From the NCBI RefSeq assembly GCF_001653235.2, contig NC_035793.1, forward strand, positions 1,302,001 to 1,366,000: a stretch of DNA of 64,000 nt, given 5' to 3'. The notes under the pieces are model-generated. The model had not been told where the DNA came from, did not search any database, and saw only the letters and a program-made list of their open reading frames with translations. Every line of letters begins with the position of its first letter. Position 1 is the first letter of the stretch. This document shows, piece by piece, positions 1 to 10,640 of this stretch. The translations under genes were made by a program, and so were the position numbers. The DNA comes from Pochonia chlamydosporia 170. Taxonomy: Eukaryota > Ascomycota > Sordariomycetes > Hypocreales > Clavicipitaceae.

Positions 1-236
1 TCTCTAGGTTGGGCAAACCATTCTTGAGTAATTTGGCCAACTTCATTCAAGTCCTTCCACAATTTCTCAGAGCCCATGCCTTGAAGATCCAGGTAGAAAA
101 AGCCATCTCTCTCACAAGCTTTCAGAAGCGTCTTCAACTCTTCTTCATCTCGGTCGAAGAGGTTATCGAACTTGATGGTGTAGAGGTCAGCCGTGGTGAC
201 ATGGTCATACGGATTTGACGTTGTCTCGGACGGCAT
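1..236 (-). CDS. 2-oxoglutarate/Fe(II) oxygenase, N-terminal part (cut by window edge)
   Basis: The reverse strand opens with ATG at 236 and stays open to base 1, giving about 78 residues of an isopenicillin-N-synthase-like oxygenase. The segment LLKACERDGFFYLDL is the non-haem dioxygenase N-terminal (DIOX_N) signature and lines up with LLSACEELGFFYLDL in the oxygenase at 3074-4179, so the two are paralogues. The segment QEWFAQP matches KPWFDQP of that protein. The catalytic HxD...H core lies outside the window, so activity cannot be judged. It is probably cytosolic. The substrate is unknown. It shares the neighbourhood with a PLP enzyme and an MFS exporter, which suggests a small pathway (inference). 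Confidence 0.8.
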   Translation of the reverse strand, partial: MPSETTSNPYDHVTTADLYTIKFDNLFDRDEEELKTLLKACERDGFFYLDLQGMGSEKLWKDLNEVGQITQEWFAQPR

Positions 237-1293
237 ATTGAAAGGGAATGAATGAAAGGTAGGAAAAAGGTAAGACACAAGCACGAGAGGATGATCGTAC
301 AAAAGACTGTATCGTATTGCACACGAGCACGGGGTAGAGTTCGTGGGGTTTAAATATTGCAGGCGTTTGAACAGGAAGTATTTTCTCACCTGCCTGGGTA
401 TAGAAAGTTTTGATCAAGCGTCCTAGCTTGGGAGGAAAACAAAATCATCTCTCCCAGACCCTGGCACCAGCACAGCCTCGAGTCTTCAAACGGGCAGCGC
501 GTTGAACGACAGACGAAAAATCACACCTTGTCACCTCATCACTGCATACGGAGTACGCCGTACTCTCTATTGACTTACACCGTAGAAATTCGCAAAACTA
601 ATTCGCTATTTAAATGAGCTTTGAGACAATGGATGAAATATCGGCATGGATGTAGCGGCTCCTGTTCTTTTGTGTGACGAACAACCTCCTCTGCTAGCAT
701 GGGCTCATGTCTCGGATCCGACTCTGGCTCTCATGAAACAAAGACGCAGGGTTTCCGATTCAATCTTCAGCTCTGTCTCCAACCGCCATCGACGTACTTG
801 AGAGAAAAGAGTGCGCCACGGGACGGGCCGACCCCGGTGTCATTCGTCTCGTTTCACATCCGAGAGAGAACATCAAATATCAATTGGTTCTGTGAGGTTC
901 GATTGCAAGAGTGCATAAAAAACAAACCAATCTCTACCACTCTTATCATGCTGCATACAGAGCAGCTTATGTGGGAAAAAATACGCGAGAACTCATACTA
1001 GTCCAATAATACAAGCTGTAAGACTTGCCCATCGTTCAGAGGCAGGGCGGTGAAACAAAATAATTGTTGATGTCACACGAGCGGTGCCATCTGACATAAT
1101 GCTAAGGATAACGTGGGTGTGAGGAGAATATCAATTGGTGAATTAGATCCCAGTTTCAACGTGCTACAGGAAACGAATATAAAACTGCCACATTCATCTT
1201 GTGCGATGCCTCTACTCTAGTGAGACATGAGACCTCTCAACACTGATGAACGAGATGCATGTAAGTTACTGCTACTCCGCATGGCTGCACAGA
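237..1293. other. intergenic, promoter side of the partial oxygenase
   Basis: No credible coding frame is visible. The stretch contains a short inverted repeat at 551-565, GAGTAC-gcc-GTACTC, inside the wider word TACGGAGTAC. It must hold the promoter of the reverse-strand oxygenase that starts at 236 and the 3' flank of the gene ending at 1294. Confidence 0.5.
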
Positions 1294-2355
1294 TTATTTC
1301 ATTTCGGGAAATGCGCTCAAGGCTGGTTGTCCACCAGTATGCACAAACATCACATATGCCCTTCCGTCCAGCTCTCCTTGTTCTGCCTTATTCAGAATTG
1401 CGCCCATGGTTCTACCTGAGTAGATCGGATCAGTGACGATGCCCTCCTCTCTGCCCAGCAACCTCATTGCTTTGTCTGTGTGGCCATCCCATCCCGTGTG
1501 TGTTCCGGTATTATACCTTGTATCAAGTACCACATCATCCGCCTGAATCTCATCAACTCCTACTCCAATGAGTCCTGCCGTCCGTTTTGCAATCTCTAGA
1601 ATCGTAGCCTCGAGGACACCAGCCGGCTTGTTGTACGTGTCAATGCCAATAATAGAGCGAGTGCGCAGTGGCTCAGACGATGAATCTGCACCATCCTTTC
1701 CAGCTCGATCGGCAAGTTTGAAGCCGGCTATCATCCCGCCAAGGGTTCCTCCCGAGGCTACAGGAACAATAATGGTATCGAAGAAGACGCCTAGTGCCCT
1801 CTCCTGTTCAACCACCTCGAATGCCCATCGAGCAAACCCCAGTCCGCCGCAAAGATGAGCAGAAGCACCCGATACAATGACGTACGGTTTGCCGCCCCTT
1901 TCCGTGATACTAGCTGCAACATCTTCCAGAGAGGTGTTAGGTTCTGCATATGCAGCTCCAAGTATGCCGTTGACCTGCACGTTCCCTGCCCTGTCAAACG
2001 CCTCAGACTTAAACGGCGCCTGCATTTGTGGCACCAAGACAGTCTTGAGACCGAGGTGATTCCCTACTGCCGCAACTTGCCGCATATGGTTGCTCTGCAT
2101 ACCGCCTGTAGAGATCAAAGTATCGCAACCTTCAGCCAGCGCTGAGGGAACGACATATTCCAACTTGCGGATTTTGTTGCCGCCAAGGCCGAGGCCAGAC
2201 GAACAGTCCTCCCGCTTGACCCAAATTTGAGCTTTGCTGGAGGTCGTCGAGTGGACATACCGCGTGAGGTTGGGAAGTGGGTGAAGCGGTGAGGGCTGGT
2301 CGAACAAGAGAGGAGTGCGCTCAAAGGAGGCAAAGGGCTCTGGCAGGAAGACCAT
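1294..2355 (-). CDS. PLP-dependent D-cysteine desulfhydrase / ACC deaminase family protein
   Basis: Intronless, 353 residues, ATG at 2355. The fold-type II PLP family is clear: KREDCSSGLGLGGNKIRKLEY carries the Schiff-base lysine K61, GGMQSNHMRQ carries Ser88, and SGGTLGGM (201-208) is the phosphate-binding loop. The length matches ACC deaminases (about 340). Two substrate-deciding positions point elsewhere: the residue after Tyr312 is Ser313 and the residue before GGQPAL is Thr340, where true ACC deaminases have Glu and Leu (E295/L322 in the Pseudomonas UW4 enzyme). Ser/Thr is the D-cysteine desulfhydrase arrangement, and the 27-residue spacing is kept. The expected reaction is D-cysteine to pyruvate, sulfide and ammonia. 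It has no signal peptide. It sits between two Fe(II) oxygenases, divergent from the one at 3074. Confidence 0.85.
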   Translation of the reverse strand: MVFLPEPFASFERTPLLFDQPSPLHPLPNLTRYVHSTTSSKAQIWVKREDCSSGLGLGGNKIRKLEYVVPSALAEGCDTLISTGGMQSNHMRQVAAVGNHLGLKTVLVPQMQAPFKSEAFDRAGNVQVNGILGAAYAEPNTSLEDVAASITERGGKPYVIVSGASAHLCGGLGFARWAFEVVEQERALGVFFDTIIVPVASGGTLGGMIAGFKLADRAGKDGADSSSEPLRTRSIIGIDTYNKPAGVLEATILEIAKRTAGLIGVGVDEIQADDVVLDTRYNTGTHTGWDGHTDKAMRLLGREEGIVTDPIYSGRTMGAILNKAEQGELDGRAYVMFVHTGGQPALSAFPEMK

Positions 2356-3073
2356 GATGCTAATTGCGGTGCTATTGCGCTTTAGTGAAAGAAGTAGTGT
2401 AGTTGTATTACGTGTTTAAACAAAGCAGGAGTATCACGGAGTAGTTCTCATCGGTCTGTTTCCAAAAACGATAGTCGTTGAGAAACATATGTTCCAGTGC
2501 AAGTACAAAGCTGAATATTGAAGCATTGATATGCGTTTATATACATGAACCTGGACAATTGGTAGGAAACAACACCCCCTTTTCTTTTTAAGTGGTTGCA
2601 CTTTATGGCTGCAATGCGTCAGCATCCATCGGTATTGAAACTCGTAGAGGACGGAGGAGTTGGTTGCATCTCCATATGGCCCAAATTTAGATCAACGCAC
2701 CTTTTTCGAGCATTTTGTGTCAAGACCAGGTTATCCGGCTAGAGTCAAATGTTTCACCTGTCATATGTATCCTTGTAGATGCATGCGTATGGAAGCCCCA
2801 TCCAGCCATTATGAGCATGCAATACTCCTAGGCAGTAGCTGAATGACACAATCACACGGAGGGCTAAGTTCTCCGTACCTTGTAAATCTTTCTCATGTCT
2901 CATTAATTTCGACGCAAGCCACATTCACTATGGACATGTTTCCAAGGCAGATGGCAAACAAACTACGGAGCACTTTGTATAAAGATGTCTTACAGTCCCA
3001 TGTCGCAGTCTTTTCCCATGTACCATCGTATCGGCAGTCACTTTGCACGAACTGACGTGCCATACTTCTTACC
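2356..3073. promoter_or_regulatory. divergent promoter region between desulfhydrase-like and oxygenase genes
   Basis: This 718-base gap separates two head-to-head starts (2355 on the reverse strand, 3074 on the forward strand), so both promoters lie here and the genes may be co-regulated (inference). A TATAAAG element at 2978-2984 lies about 90 bases before the forward ATG. CACGGAGTAG at 2436-2445, CTCCGTAC near 2871 and CTACGGAG at 2963-2970 belong to a word family dispersed through the window. Confidence 0.5.
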
Positions 3074-4179
3074 ATGCCATCAGTAATTCCAGACACCAAT
3101 CCTTCACTGGAGCAGGCCAATCTCCAAGTGTTGAGTTTCTCATCTCTTCTGAATGGAGACAAAGATGAGCAAGCCAGACTGCTTTCAGCATGTGAAGAAC
3201 TAGGCTTCTTTTACTTGGACTTACGTGATTGGGAGTCGGGAAAGATTCTGCAGGCTCTAGATGCGGCATGGCAAGTAATGAAGCCCTGGTTTGACCAACC
3301 ACTTGAAGAGAAATTGAAGACAGAGACGATATCTGACGCCCACGGGTAAGTACCGAGATGCTTTCGTTAGGATGCAGTCCGAGCTGACTCTGCAAGCTTC
3401 AAACCGCCAGGAGTGCAGTCTGGAGTCAACGAGAACACTCGTGACGGATTCGAAGCCCTGAGAGTAAGGAAAGTTCCCACACACTTTTGTGCATTCTCAC
3501 AAACTAAAGAAACCAGATAAGCCGTGTTGGTCTTCTCGGCCGCAAGAATCTTCCACCAGTGGTCCTCGAGAACCTTAAGCTGTTTGAGCATTTCCAGCTC
3601 TCTGCCCACTATGTGCTGAAGACCTTACTGGGTTGCCTATCAGGCGCAGCTGGAATTGACGGCAGTGATCGTTTTGAAAGTTATCATCCAGATGACCTAC
3701 CGTCGAAAAGCACACTGTTCTTCCTGCACCATCCTGTGAGCGAAGCCCTCGAAGACAAGTCAGCTCGGGGACACAACGCACACACAGACGTCGGCTCATT
3801 CACACTTCTCTTCACCGAGCAGCCAGGCTTGCAAGTCTTGTCACCTAAGACCAATGAGTGGGAATACGTCGTTGCGAAGCCAGGGCACGCAATTATAAAC
3901 ATTGCTGATACCCTTCGCTTCATGTCGAAGCGGCGATTTAGATCGGCAATGCACCGTGTGCTGCCTCCGGGTGGTAAGATGTCCGAAGATAGATATTCCG
4001 CAGCCTACTTTCTTCGGGCTGGCGATAGCGTCGTTTTCAAAGGCCTCAATGGAGAAGAAGTGACGGCGGAGCAGTGGTTTCTTAGCAAGTATAGTAGCTT
4101 CAACAAAACTATGCAGGAGCAACGGCTGGATTCCGTTGCGACTGGCGGCATGGACAAGGACCTTGGTGTGTCAATTTGA
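3074..4179 (+). CDS. 2-oxoglutarate/Fe(II) oxygenase, isopenicillin N synthase-like
   Basis: Three exons (3074-3345, 3397-3463, 3517-4179) join in frame to 333 residues, the normal size for the family. The N-terminal DIOX_N domain covers about residues 15-110. The catalytic jelly roll shows HTD (His202, Asp204) and His259 for iron and RYS (Arg272, Ser274) for 2-oxoglutarate, so the active site looks complete. There is no signal peptide or membrane segment. The substrate cannot be read from sequence. Fungal members hydroxylate, desaturate or cyclise small molecules, and plant ACC oxidase belongs to the same superfamily. The gene is divergent from the desulfhydrase-like gene and is followed on the same strand by an MFS exporter. 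It is a paralogue of the truncated gene at 1-236. Confidence 0.88.
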
Positions 4180-5143
4180 CGAAAGGGATGAAGAGATAAT
4201 GGGTCGAACAAGAGAGGATTGGGCTTGAAAGGAGAATTTTGATTCAGGTCGACTATTTCTCAGAACAGTACTCTATACCGAAAGTTTTCTCCAACGTGAA
4301 AATTCTTGTGCTAACACGTCAACTTTGCACGTTTTGCCCCCCACGGCTTGATGGCGAACCCTACTAGATGACCGAATCCGTAAAACCTCCTGGAACTACC
4401 CGGGCAGGTTGAAGGAGTCCCGCCCCGTGCTCCTGTACTAGTACATCGCTGGTAATTCATTGAACGAGCCTCCTATATGTCCGCTCGGGCTTCATAGGAG
4501 CATCTAGTCACCCGTCACCTCTACAAGCTAGCTTTGGCGTTCATCAAGCGTCACTGCCAAGCCGGGAGAAGAAACCGGCCTGCCTGCCACCCGACGTCAA
4601 CGATGGTCGATCATATGCCATTTCGCGCCCATTAATTTCCGGGTTCGCTGCCGGTCAGACACTGGCACGTTGAACGAGATAAGATGTGTCAGACCTTTTG
4701 TTTGTCATCTCGTTCAGCAGCCCGGTTACGTTGTGCTACAGGACTCTTGGCAGGTCAGGAATAGGTGATTGGTAGGACGTGACCAACCGGAGGGTGATGA
4801 GAAGAGATTCCGTCCTGGTACGTGTGGCAATTTGCATAATATTGACAGCTAGATGTTTGTGTAAAGATGTCTCACTTGGTGAACGAAAAACCACTCACGC
4901 CACGAGTTGGGAAACACCACTGCTGGTGGAAGAGCGAATGTCGCTTGCGGGACCATCTTGACACTCAGCTGAACGGCAAGACAATGTCTCCGGGTTTTCT
5001 TTGCGGGAGATGTCTCCTTTTATATCTCCTGTGACACCCTTGTTCTTGCCACTTCTCTCCTCGATTGTCGATATTTCATTGTCGTCGTCTCTAGGGATTG
5101 CATCACACCTGTGTCTGGATTCCAACTTTGTTGCTGATCCAAA
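4180..5143. promoter_or_regulatory. intergenic with palindromes, upstream of MFS gene
   Basis: No coding frame is visible. The stretch holds a perfect 12-base palindrome TGTACTAGTACA at 4434-4445 and a perfect 10-base inverted repeat, TGAACGAGAT at 4671-4680 and ATCTCGTTCA at 4707-4716, with a 26-base spacer. Either could be a binding site for a dimeric regulator or part of a hairpin; the function is unknown. Confidence 0.35.
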
Positions 5144-6799
5144 ATGATTCCGAGCGAAGCTTCTCAAACGAGATCCGTAGTTCAAACAAACTCTACGGTT
5201 GACGAAGAATCACCTCTCCTCCGCAACGATCAGACCAAAAGCCTCCCTAGACAATTCTCCGATAATGTCGCCATTGACAACGAACCCTCAAATGGATACC
5301 TCATTCTCGTTCTTGGAAGTGTCTATATTGGTGTCTTCCTGGCTGCCCTCGACACCACCATCGTGGCCACTCTCTCCGTTCCCATCTCCAACAACTTTGA
5401 ATCTCTACATCTCCTCTCGTGGCTTGGTTCATCGTACCTTATCGCCAGCGCGGCATGCCAACCTCTCTCCGGTCGGCTGACTGATATCTTCTCACGTCGA
5501 TCCGGACTCATTGTTTCTAATATACTCTTCGCCACGGGGAACTTAATGTGTGGTCTGGCCACGTCCGAGTGGACTATCTTGGCTGGCCGTGTTGTTGCCG
5601 GAATGGGCGGCGGTGGCTTAAATGCCATCAGCGCTTTTGTCGCCAGCGATCTTGTGCCTCTGAGGAAACGAGGAGTTGTTCAAGGAGCCGGCCACATCTG
5701 TTATGGCGTCGGAGCGGGACTTGGCGGGCTGTTTGGCGGTTGGGTGAATGATATCTGGGGATGGAGGACGGCATTCAGCCGAGTTCCCCTGATTGCGATT
5801 TCAGGGACACTGGTCGCTTTAACTCTCCGGACACTGCCCAGACCAAATAGCAAGTCAAGACTATCGAGGGTAGACTTCTCGGGTGCTTTTACTCTCTGCC
5901 TCACCCTAGTTCTACTCCTACTCGGCCTCAACTCGGGTGGGAATCTCGTTGAGTGGACACATCCGCTTGTTCTGGTCTCTTTGTCCCTTTCGCTTGCCGC
6001 TGCGGCAGTGTTCGTTTGGGTTGAAACAAAATGGGCCAAAGAACCCATCATCCCGATGCAACTTCTCCTGGATCGGACCGTTCTGGCGGCCTGTGGAATG
6101 AACTGGCTCATAACCATGGTCTTATTCATGGCCACGTACTACGTTCCTATCTTTTTCCAGGTGAATGGGTCTTCCACCACGGCATCCGGGCTGCGTCTCC
6201 TGCCACAGAGCGTGGGCACCTCAATAGGCTCGCTTGGATGTGGCTTCGTCATGAAGCGTACAGGCAAATACTACACCTTGGCCCTCATCGTCGTTGCCTG
6301 CTCTGTCCTTGGATTCGCTGGCCTTGGCACCATGACTTTTGACACACCTACCCTTCCGGCCTTCCTATACCTCGGCCTAGTTGGAGTAGGCTATGGTGGT
6401 ATGTTGTCTGTATCACTGATTGCTACCATCGCTGCTGTATCACACCAGGATCAAGCTGTGGCTACGTCAGCCATCTATGCTTTTCGGTCTACCGGCTCCA
6501 CGATTGGTGTTACTATCGCCTCGGCAGTCTACCAAAATCTGCTCATGGACGGTTTGCACAAGCGCTTTGATGGTCGTGAAGGAGCTGCGGAGGTCATAAA
6601 CCGCATTCGTAACTCTTTGGACGAACTAAAGCACCTACCAGAGGGCTGGAGTGAGGGAGTATATGCGGCATTTGGCGTTGCGCTGCGTGCAGTGTTCCTC
6701 ACCGGGCTGGGCTTTGCAGCGCTAGGACTGCTGACGACAGCTTTTATGAGGGAGCACAAGTTGCATAGTACCATCAGCCGTGAAGATGATGATGAGTAA
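5144..6799 (+). CDS. MFS transporter, 14-TM drug/amino-acid type (Vba/Fnx1-like)
   Basis: Intronless, 551 residues. A hydrophilic head of about 50 residues precedes the first helix, which carries LAALDTTIVATLSVPIS, typical of the DHA2/vacuolar basic amino acid (Vba, Fnx1) group. Motif A is present as GRLTDIFSRR, and GRVVAGMGGGGL plus GAGLGGLFGGW follow as motifs B and C. About 14 hydrophobic segments can be counted. The tail is acidic and hydrophilic. It sits in the plasma or vacuolar membrane and acts as a proton-coupled exporter or importer of small molecules. Being next to two oxygenases and a PLP enzyme, it may export their product or protect against it (inference). Confidence 0.88.
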   Translation: MIPSEASQTRSVVQTNSTVDEESPLLRNDQTKSLPRQFSDNVAIDNEPSNGYLILVLGSVYIGVFLAALDTTIVATLSVPISNNFESLHLLSWLGSSYLIASAACQPLSGRLTDIFSRRSGLIVSNILFATGNLMCGLATSEWTILAGRVVAGMGGGGLNAISAFVASDLVPLRKRGVVQGAGHICYGVGAGLGGLFGGWVNDIWGWRTAFSRVPLIAISGTLVALTLRTLPRPNSKSRLSRVDFSGAFTLCLTLVLLLLGLNSGGNLVEWTHPLVLVSLSLSLAAAAVFVWVETKWAKEPIIPMQLLLDRTVLAACGMNWLITMVLFMATYYVPIFFQVNGSSTTASGLRLLPQSVGTSIGSLGCGFVMKRTGKYYTLALIVVACSVLGFAGLGTMTFDTPTLPAFLYLGLVGVGYGGMLSVSLIATIAAVSHQDQAVATSAIYAFRSTGSTIGVTIASAVYQNLLMDGLHKRFDGREGAAEVINRIRNSLDELKHLPEGWSEGVYAAFGVALRAVFLTGLGFAALGLLTTAFMREHKLHSTISREDDDE

Positions 6800-8506
6800 A
6801 TCATCGCCTGCAGCAGTGACAGATGTTGCTTGAGGCAAGAAATGCTGGGTGATGAACTATAGACCTAATATGATTGGCAAGCAAAACGCACTCGCGTTTA
6901 GGCTATAATAGAATGCGTTTTGATACCAAGGGAAAACATCCCTCCACTCTTCAAAGTTTATATAATTCTCTGAGAAAACACAAGTTGGGCCGGATGGGAT
7001 GCCGATGAGCTGCTAGTGCCTTTCTTTAAAATTGTCTTGCTTTGAAGAGGGAACAAATCAGTCGGCTTCATAAACCAACCCTACACAAACCGGGGACTTC
7101 ATTGCCCCCGGATCATATAAGCGCAGTAAGGCTGTAAGATTAAGTCCACTCTCATGAAATGTCAGTAACAATAAAAGACGGAATTTTCCCGTCATCGTAC
7201 AACGTTGAAGGACATAGTAGACCATGACTAGTACAATTCACCCGTCGAGAGTTAAGATGTAGTACATCAAGGAGGGTTAGGGTTGTGTTCCAGTATTGTA
7301 AGTGCATACACACTCAGCTGTGTCTTTACACAACTATGGATTCCAACAATAAGAGTCCATAAAGAAATGTTTTGAACTAAGAAAGAGATTGCGCATCTGA
7401 GCGTCCGTCTTCACCCCGCAGAAACAGGTGTAGCTTGCCCATGTTCATCAGATTGTCATACAACTCGAAACCTGTTTCGGTGTATTAGGGCGGTCAAAGT
7501 TGAACTATGTATGTTTCAAGGCCTTCTGCATGCGTTATACAGAACCTAGCATTAGTATATCCCCTCATGATTCTTTGCCAGGTGCTGATCAGACATTGCC
7601 GCTTAGTGTATGGGCGGCCCCGGTGCGTCACCCAGCAGGGACTCTCATTAGTTTCGAAACCTCGACACGTAATCATGCAAAAGATCCCATCATATTTATG
7701 ATTCCTTCTCTAGCTATTGTGGGACCCATGTGATACTGAAGTTTCCTCCCACGACGAATGGTTGGTGCCAGATAGTAGATGCGAGTCCCAATTCAGTTCC
7801 AAAAATGCTCATGAGCTGTAACATCAATACATTGAGGACTACTACCCCGATAAGATCGATTGTAAATCGTCTACAGCCAGTCTCAATTACATTGTCCGTC
7901 ATGTGCTTCTTGTATACCGTCCCTTGGAGTCCCAACATATCACACTGGATAATCCACGCGTCCTGTTTCGCCACAAAACAACATCCTCGGCCGAGAGCCA
8001 CCTTCAAAGCCTCTGCCAAGCCTTTAAGATCCAATCGGTCGGGCATCGCAGCAATCACGACATTGTTTCCGGTCGACATCGGGCGGCTTTCATACCGGAT
8101 CGAGAATCCCCCACATCCCGACTCCATGTGCCGTGGCGTTTCTATGCAGAATTGAAAATAAAGTGGAAATGATTGGTCCACTTGCAAGTAGTTTCCCCCT
8201 ACGACTTTGGGCCGCGTATGCGATTTAATCCTGTGGTACTGAAATTTTGATTAAGCTTGTCTCACGAGGATAAAAGAACCCTGAGTCAGTCATTTTGCCG
8301 GTCCTTGAGTTGCAACGGGAGGACGCGTTGCCCTTGAAGTTGGTAGAACTTCGGAATGACCCTTGATGCAGATGGAACTGATGACGAGTCCCGAAGGGTC
8401 GAATAGATGAGGATACTTATAAAAAGGTAATTGAAAGCTTCTTGTCTGGTTCCAACTATGAACTTATACTTCGCATTAAGAAAGAGAAACCTACGAATTC
8501 GCCATA
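6800..8506. other. intergenic, 1.7 kb
   Basis: I see no supported gene. A reverse frame at 7714-8187 stays open for 157 codons but begins with TTG and resembles nothing I know. A TATAAAAAG box at 8418-8426 belongs to the next gene. Confidence 0.4.
8418..8426 (+). promoter_or_regulatory. TATA box of intradiol dioxygenase gene
   Basis: TATAAAAAG lies 81 bases before the ATG at 8507, a normal distance for a fungal TATA element. Confidence 0.55.
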
Positions 8507-9787
8507 ATGTATCTCAAGGCAGTTGCGTCATCTGTGCTACTTCTTTCAAGCCTATCCTCGGCACATCCAGGGCATGATGCCACCGAAGAGATCCTTGAGA
8601 GAAGATCATTCAAAAATTCTGTCCGTCATGCTTCTCTCGCTCATTGTGCCGATAAGTTAAAGGCTCGTGGGGTCCAGGGTCGCAACATGGAGCGGAGAGC
8701 GGCAACTGCTGCGATGGCTCGACTCTCCCGAGGTATTTCCAAACGGGATACAGACTCTGTTCTCGCCGAATCGCACAATAAGACTAGTCTGGGATATTCC
8801 GAAAATACCAGTATTTCGGATCTCTTTTCAGGGAACGCGTCATGCGTACTCACACCCGAAGTTACACAAGGCCCCTATTGTATGTGATCCGCATCCTTGA
8901 ACCCCCAAGATTCGGAGCTAATTCATAACCCAGACGTCGGAGGAGAATACATCAGAAAGAACGTCACCGAGGGCCAGTCGGGCGTTGACATCCTTCTAGA
9001 CTATCAAGTTATCGACGTGGGTACGTGTGATCCCGTCCCGAACGTCTACGTCGAGATCTGGCATTGCAACTCCACTGGCGTCTACTCCGGCGTCGTTGCC
9101 AACGGCAATGGAGAGTCATCAGACGAAACCAACATCAACAAGACCTTCCTTCGAGGCATTCAAAAAACCGACTCGGACGGCGTGGCACAGTTTGACTCCC
9201 TCTTCCCCGGACACTACACGGGTCGAACCACACATATCCATGTCATGGTTCACACGAACGCCACCGAGTTGTCAAACCACACACTCGGCAACGAGGTGTA
9301 TGCCAGCCACGTTGGACAGGCTTTCTTCGATCAGGACCTCATTACTTCCGTTGAGAAGGTTGAGCCCTATGCATCCAACACGCAGTCATTGACTAAGAAC
9401 TCGGATGACAGCATTTTGGCTGAGGAAGCCGACACGGTTGACCCCCTCATGGCCTACACACTGTTGGGAAACAGTGTCAGTGATGGCCTCTTCGCTTGGT
9501 TGGCATTTGGTATCAACACATCGTATGTAAGCGAAGTACAGCCCGCGTCTTTCTATTACGAATCCGGTGGTGTTGAGAACCCAAACTCGGGCGGCGGTGG
9601 CCCTGGTGGAAATGGAGGCGGCCCTCCTCCAAGCGGAGGACCAAGTGGCAGACCTGGCGGAACAAATGGTACGGGTACATCGGGTGGTATCGCGTCGCCA
9701 ACTAGTGTCAGCATGGGAAATAGGTATACGATTGGTGCGGTGACATTATCCTTGGTTGGGTTCTTGTTGCCTCTGCTTTGGTTGTAG
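8507..9787 (+). CDS. secreted intradiol ring-cleavage dioxygenase, probable GPI-anchored
   Basis: Two exons (8507-8879 and 8934-9787; GTATGT donor, CAG acceptor) give 408 residues; splicing restores GPYYVGGEY, a conserved family segment. A signal peptide covers residues 1-19 (cut after SSA). The dioxygenase domain is about 115-290. The ferric ligands are all present: Tyr175 (GVYSG), Tyr219 (GHYTG), His225 and His227 (THIH). After the domain comes a Gly/Pro/Ser-rich linker (about 340-385) and a C-terminal hydrophobic tail, the pattern of a GPI anchor. Intradiol enzymes open catechol-type rings between the two hydroxyls; extracellular fungal members probably act on plant-derived aromatics. A feruloyl-esterase-like gene lies 6 kb downstream. 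Confidence 0.88.
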
Positions 9788-10640
9788 TGAGTTACCAAGG
9801 TGTGTGGTTTCTAAGTCACGGCGAAGAGCGCCAAGGGTTGTTATGAACTGACATATCATCCTGTTGTACCTGCCTGGCCAGGTTGTTCTATTCGATTACA
9901 AAATTGAAGCGACTTGTGTTCACGTGGTGTACGTCAATGGCTAGAAATGTGGGTGACATTCTCGCGAGCTGATGTGCTTTTATTTCTATAAATCACTCGA
10001 CGTTGTATAGTGTCCTGCTCAATCGTACGAGAGCAGTAACAGAGTGGGAACTACCATTTGCAACTCAAGACGCAGTGACATTGGTAAGTGAAGCGACTGC
10101 GTTGAGCGTCTTGGAGCTACCATGGCAATGGCTTAAAAGGGGTTGTTTTGGCCCTGTCCATGACCACTTATAGCGTGAAGCTTTGGTGTTCCTCAGTGAA
10201 ACTGGCCGTGTATAGCCACGACCTTCCTGCTGGGTTGCATCGCCGGGGTGAGCGATAGGGAATATATGGTGCTTGATTCGGAGACCATGCCATCCCCAGA
10301 TGGGGCCCAATATCAACCTGCCAGGTCGATTTGAGCTGAAACAATGCATATTGTCGGCCTGTAAAAGTCGGGAAGAAAGAGTCAACAGCCTTCAATTAGC
10401 CCAGCCTCAATTCCACTGTAACAGCGGTACTGTGATAACCCAGCTTCTTGAGCATGTAGCGTCTCGAAAGTTGAGTCAGATTTGATGGTCCACCCCGGGA
10501 ATTTCGTCCCAAATGGGCCAATTGCGATCATGTCCGGAGGACTGATGCTGGATCGTCATCGATTGAGGTTGTCTTCAACCTCGGGTGGCGCCAGGGCCAA
10601 ACCTATGTGGCAGTCAATCTTAGATGACGTGACAACGTCT
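9788..10640. other. intergenic between convergent genes
   Basis: This is the 3' flank of the dioxygenase and of the reverse-strand receptor. No supported coding frame or repeat is visible. Confidence 0.4.

Noticed and set aside
1294..2355. Label as ACC deaminase
   Set aside because: The two substrate-deciding residues are Ser and Thr, as in D-cysteine desulfhydrases.
1..4179. Beta-lactam (penicillin) biosynthesis
   Set aside because: The oxygenases belong to the broad isopenicillin-N-synthase-like superfamily, and no ACV synthetase or acyltransferase is present.
7714..8187. 157-codon reverse open frame
   Set aside because: It begins with TTG, has no recognisable domain, and the first ATG leaves a short unlike peptide.
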